A stretch of 8,968 nt of DNA from Flemingiibacterium sp045534235 (GTDB taxonomy: Bacteria; Bacillota; Clostridia; Oscillospirales; CAG-272). The notes under the pieces were generated by a model. The model did not search any database. It saw only the letters and a program-made list of their open reading frames with translations, and was not told where the DNA came from. The position numbers were made by a program, and so were the translations under genes. Within the stretch, counting starts at the first letter, position 1. Each line of letters opens with the position of its first letter. The stretch covers positions 1 to 8,968 of the forward strand of contig JAZSJI010000203.1 in the NCBI GenBank assembly GCA_045534235.1, read 5' to 3'. This document shows, piece after piece, positions 6,481-8,968 of the stretch.

Positions 6481-6855
6481 TTATCGCACAAACTTAAGGT
6501 CGCAAAAATTCAATCCGATATGCTTCAAAATATCCTCTGTAACGGCATTGAAATTATTTCGTATGCTGTCGTTGGAATATCGCAAAACAGAAATCCCCCA
6601 AGCCGCCAACACAACTTTTCTTTGTTCGTCCGCTTCTTTGTGTTCAGGCAATAAATGCTGTCTGCCATCTATTTCAATTACGATTTTCTTTTCCGCTATA
6701 TAAAAATCAACGATATAGTTTTCAATATTATGTTGCCGTCTCACGCTGAATGGAAGTTTTTTCAGAAAATCATACCACAGATGCTTTTCCTCGGGTGTCA
6801 TATTTTTTCGTAGAGTTCGTGCATTCGACACGAGTTTTTTATTGTAAGGGATCAT
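6481..6855 (-). CDS. DUF559 domain protein, endonuclease-like
   Basis: A 124-residue protein of the DUF559 family, a small single-domain group with a Vsr-like/restriction-endonuclease fold; its biological role is not established. It starts MIPYNKKLVSNARTLRKNMT, then EEKHLWYDFL, the basic RRQHNIENYIVDFY (39-52) and IVIEIDGRQH (58-67). Asp50, Glu61, Asp63 and His67 are the likely metal and catalytic residues. LRYSNDSIRNNF (91-102) closes the fold. The length is normal, so the gene looks intact. Its Shine-Dalgarno AGGAG is five bases before the ATG and overlaps the GGATGAGG end of the flanking repeat. It begins 19 bases after the stop of the upstream methyltransferase gene, so it may be co-transcribed with it. 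It converges on the purF-like gene. Base composition is AT-rich. Confidence 0.88.
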   Translation of the reverse strand: MIPYNKKLVSNARTLRKNMTPEEKHLWYDFLKKLPFSVRRQHNIENYIVDFYIAEKKIVIEIDGRQHLLPEHKEADEQRKVVLAAWGISVLRYSNDSIRNNFNAVTEDILKHIGLNFCDLKFVR

Positions 6856-6862
6856 CTTGACT

Positions 6863-6910
6863 CCTCATCCACCGCTAACGCGGTCCCCCTTCTCCCACAG
6901 GAGAAGGCTT
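6863..6910 (-). repeat. Double-hairpin repeat, right copy (inverted)
   Basis: Read on the minus strand: AAG, a perfect 8-bp hairpin (6900-6907 with 6888-6895, loop TGTG), a second hairpin ACCGC-GTTA-GCGGT (6871-6884), then GGATGAGG (6863-6870). The first hairpin and end box match the left copy. The second hairpin has a different sequence but the same position and a similar fold. The methyltransferase reading frame enters it from 6907 and stops at 6875. Confidence 0.85.
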
Positions 6911-7504
6911 TTTGCTGACTATAACGTATGCGTGTTCTGTTTCAAATTGATCTGTAAGCTTCAGCCCTGATTGCAAAATAAACCCAGCTATATCCGCTGG
7001 GTTGTCAGGATATATTCTTATTTTCCGTGTTCCAATATCAATAAAATCATTTTGATTTTTGTCAAGTGATATTACGAAAAATCCATCATTATTTAACAAC
7101 GAAGCGACTTTTTTAATAGCCGATAATTTATTTTCTATATGCATAAAGGTTAAAGACGAATATATAACGTCAAAATGTTCGCCAAAAGCAAAAGAAACAA
7201 AATCGTCGCAAATAAGTTCAGCGTTTTTAAACAAGGAAAGATTCTCTTGTGCTCTTAAAACGGTTTTGGGAGAAATATCAATCCCAATAAATTTTCGGCA
7301 CAATGGCGCAGTTTTTATAGCTATTCTCCCTGTTCCGACACCTATTTCCAAAACAGATTTGCTTTTATCAAGGTGCATACTTTCTATGAATTTGTCCCCG
7401 TCCCACTTCTCCATATATTCCCTCAACGGCTTGGGGTCACGGATGGGGTCATTATTCTCATCTATGAGTTTATCGTAATGGTCTATTACCGCTTTCATAT
7501 TCAT
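6875..7504 (-). CDS. Class I SAM-dependent methyltransferase, AT-rich, C-terminus supplied by a repeat
   Basis: Predicted 209-residue cytoplasmic methyltransferase with a seven-strand Rossmann-like fold. Motif I is VLEIGVGTG (51-59), the acidic residue of motif II is in FIGIDIS (72-78), CDD follows at 99-101, and motif IV is FDVIYSS (111-117). The substrate cannot be told. Residues 200-209 (PSPVGEGGPR) and the stop are encoded by the double-hairpin repeat, so the ancestral protein probably ended near VIVSKK (194-199). The ATG at 7504 overlaps the stop of the HAD gene by one base (TGATG); a TTG at 7507 and an ATG at 7498 are alternatives. Base composition is much lower in GC than the HAD gene it overlaps, suggesting separate origin. 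It is probably co-transcribed with the HAD gene and the DUF559 gene. Confidence 0.88.
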   Translation of the reverse strand: MNMKAVIDHYDKLIDENNDPIRDPKPLREYMEKWDGDKFIESMHLDKSKSVLEIGVGTGRIAIKTAPLCRKFIGIDISPKTVLRAQENLSLFKNAELICDDFVSFAFGEHFDVIYSSLTFMHIENKLSAIKKVASLLNNDGFFVISLDKNQNDFIDIGTRKIRIYPDNPADIAGFILQSGLKLTDQFETEHAYVIVSKKPSPVGEGGPR

Positions 7505-8325
7505 CAAATCGCGATCGCTCCGCTGTCGATATCGCCTATCAGCTTCGCTATCGCGTGCTCGTCGTTGCTCACAGTTATCATATCAGCCGCAGCCTTTGCC
7601 GAGTCAACGGCATTTGCTACGGCGACGCCGAGCTTCGCCGCACGAAGCATCGACACGTCGTTGTCGTAGTCGCCTATTGCAACGGTCCTCTGCATATCAA
7701 GCCCGAGATAGTTGACAAGGCGCGTCATCACGTTTCCCTTGCTGTTGCCCTTCGGGAGCAGCTCGTAAAGCGTTGCCTCGGAGCGTATGAAGTCAAACTC
7801 GCCGTAGAGCGGATGCGTTTTAAGAAGCTCGGTAAGCGCGATTATGCGCTCGTTGTCCATAGAGAGAAACAGCACCTTTAAGATAGGCTCGTCAATGTCA
7901 CGGTAATGCTTTTCGATGTTCGGCACGCCCGTTCTTTCTCTGAAATACTCGGTGCCGCTGTTGTTTCTGCAAAAATATATCTCGCTTGCTGTATTTGCCT
8001 GAATACCAATATCCGGCATATTTTCTGCAACGAAGTCGATTATGTCGAGCGCCATTTCGTCAAGCGACGCCATCCATATATACTCGCCCTTTATATGGTC
8101 GAATATCGCACCGCCGTTGATGCATCCGATCGGCACGTTCGGGCGTACCGTACGGCAAAACTCGCCCGTCGTCAAAGGAACGCGCCCCGTCACGAACGTA
8201 AATGCACCGCCCTCACGCTTAAAATATTCTATCGCGTCGAGATTTTCACGCGAGATACGGTGGTCGCTTGTGACAAGCGTACCGTCAAGGTCGGTGCATA
8301 TTAAAATCCCGTCAAATTTTCCCAT
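7504..8325 (-). CDS. Cof-type HAD-IIB hydrolase (sugar-phosphate phosphatase-like)
   Basis: A 273-residue haloacid-dehalogenase-superfamily phosphatase of subclass IIB. Motif I is DLDGT with nucleophile Asp12 and acid/base Asp14. Motif II is Thr45 in FTFVTGR, motif III is Lys196 in GNSKGN, and motif IV is GDYDND (218-223), which binds the Mg ion. The alpha/beta cap domain lies between about 85 and 190. Family members dephosphorylate sugar phosphates, flavin precursors or other small phosphorylated metabolites; the substrate here is unknown. The Shine-Dalgarno GGAG is five bases before the ATG. It starts 15 bases after the stop of the upstream methyltransferase gene, and its stop overlaps the next start, so the three genes look like one operon. 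All catalytic residues are present. Confidence 0.93.
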   Translation of the reverse strand: MGKFDGILICTDLDGTLVTSDHRISRENLDAIEYFKREGGAFTFVTGRVPLTTGEFCRTVRPNVPIGCINGGAIFDHIKGEYIWMASLDEMALDIIDFVAENMPDIGIQANTASEIYFCRNNSGTEYFRERTGVPNIEKHYRDIDEPILKVLFLSMDNERIIALTELLKTHPLYGEFDFIRSEATLYELLPKGNSKGNVMTRLVNYLGLDMQRTVAIGDYDNDVSMLRAAKLGVAVANAVDSAKAAADMITVSNDEHAIAKLIGDIDSGAIAI

Positions 8326-8340
8326 AATATCTCCAAGTCC

Positions 8341-8968
8341 TCATTTGATCGCTTTTATAGTTTTGGTGTTTCCGAAGCACTTCACAACCTCTACCTCGGA
8401 AAATCCCGCCTCATACAGCGCCTCACATTCGTGCTGTGCTGTGAGCGGCGTATCGTAGTGGTACAGATTGCCGTCGTTCTTGCCCTGAAGTCCGCGAAGG
8501 CGCGCGAACTCGAGCATAAGTCTGTCTTCCTCGTCGTCGGAGTCGATTATGTAGTCGGTGAGGATAAAGCATCCGCCGTCCTTTAGCGCGGCGTGAAGCT
8601 TTTTGTAAAGCGCGACCTTATCTTCCTTTTTAAAGTGGTGGAGCGACTCGACGGACACCGCCGCGTCGTACGTGCTCTCGCCAAACGGCAGGTCAAAATA
8701 CGAGCCGAGAACGGGTGTAACGTCGCAGCCGACAAGCTTTTTTGAAAGCGCGTCGAGCATCTTTTCGGAGAGGTCTATTCCCACAACGCCCGCGCCCTTG
8801 TTGAGCTTAAAATACTCTGTAAGCTCAAGTCCCGTGCCGCATCCGAGGTCGAGCACGCGCGCGCCGCTTTGCATCGGCAAAAGGCTCGCGGTAAAGGGGT
8901 AAAACTCCGTCGCGCCCTCTATGTCGCGAAGCATATGCCCATCGTAGCCGTCGAGTCGGCGCTCGAAG
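8341..8968 (-). CDS. Class I SAM-dependent methyltransferase, 5' end beyond the window
   Basis: Predicted small-molecule methyltransferase, open to the right edge. The visible part begins FERRLDGYDGHMLRDIEG, so the first ATG inside the window (8934) is not the real start; related proteins, from memory, have a short conserved N-terminus before it. Motif I is VLDLGCGTG, followed by VVGIDLS with the acidic residue that binds the SAM ribose, then a YDAAVSVESLHHF motif IV region and GGCFILTDYI. The C-terminus FGNTKTIKAIK is a normal end of the family. The substrate is unknown. It is GC-rich like the HAD gene 15 bases downstream and unlike the second methyltransferase. The promoter lies outside the window. 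Confidence 0.92.
   Translation of the reverse strand, partial: FERRLDGYDGHMLRDIEGATEFYPFTASLLPMQSGARVLDLGCGTGLELTEYFKLNKGAGVVGIDLSEKMLDALSKKLVGCDVTPVLGSYFDLPFGESTYDAAVSVESLHHFKKEDKVALYKKLHAALKDGGCFILTDYIIDSDDEEDRLMLEFARLRGLQGKNDGNLYHYDTPLTAQHECEALYEAGFSEVEVVKCFGNTKTIKAIK

Larger units (their letters stand above)
6430..6910. mobile_element. Candidate mobile unit: DUF559 gene between inverted double-hairpin repeats
   Basis: The outer ends are AAGCCTTCTCC at 6430-6440 and its inverted copy at 6900-6910; the inner ends are GGATGAGG and CCTCATCC. The coding region fills the interval exactly: its stop is two bases from the left repeat and its ATG seven bases from the right one. The interior is AT-richer than most neighbours. 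No convincing target-site duplication was seen, and no transposase is present, so mobility is inference. Confidence 0.5.

Noticed and set aside
6274..6654. Small plus-strand frame containing PSPVGEGG
   Set aside because: It starts within the PurF-like gene, crosses a strong terminator and translates the repeat; not a gene.

Overview
The window looks like a piece of chromosome from an endospore-forming member of the Firmicutes, most likely a gut-type Clostridia. The main support is an intact pair of dipicolinate synthase genes (spore-core DPA synthesis). Firmicutes-like sigma-A promoters, G-rich Shine-Dalgarno sites and closest recalled relatives of most proteins agree with this. Most genes are GC-rich (38 of 60 bases at 7621-7680 by hand count). 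The stretch 6481-7504 is clearly AT-richer (15 of 60 at 7081-7140). No rRNA, tRNA, CRISPR array or phage gene was seen.

Layout. 1-1512 (minus) is argS, cut by the left edge, with its own promoter in the gap 1513-1611. 1612-3009 (minus) is an FAD-dependent dehydrogenase of the COG2509 type. Its consensus promoter lies at the end of the upstream dpaB gene, and its leader holds a dyad and a terminator-like hairpin. 3111-4687 (minus) is the overlapping dpaA-dpaB operon. 4688-4888 is a divergent control region without a gene. 4889-6304 (plus) is a monocistronic PurF-like protein with its own promoter and a strong terminator. It keeps the phosphoribosyltransferase site and four Fe-S cysteines but has lost the glutaminase nucleophile.

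6430-6910 is a compact unit in which a DUF559 endonuclease-like gene fits exactly between two inverted copies of a double-hairpin repeat. This is the best candidate here for a mobile or selfish unit. 6875-8968 (minus) is a probable operon of a methyltransferase (cut by the right edge), a Cof-type HAD phosphatase and a second, AT-rich methyltransferase whose last ten codons and stop lie in the repeat.

How the genes relate: dpaA and dpaB together make one enzyme. argS, the COG2509 gene and the purF-like gene each have their own promoter and look like independent units. The methyltransferase/HAD genes are tightly spaced and probably co-transcribed, and transcription may continue into the DUF559 gene toward the convergent purF-like gene.
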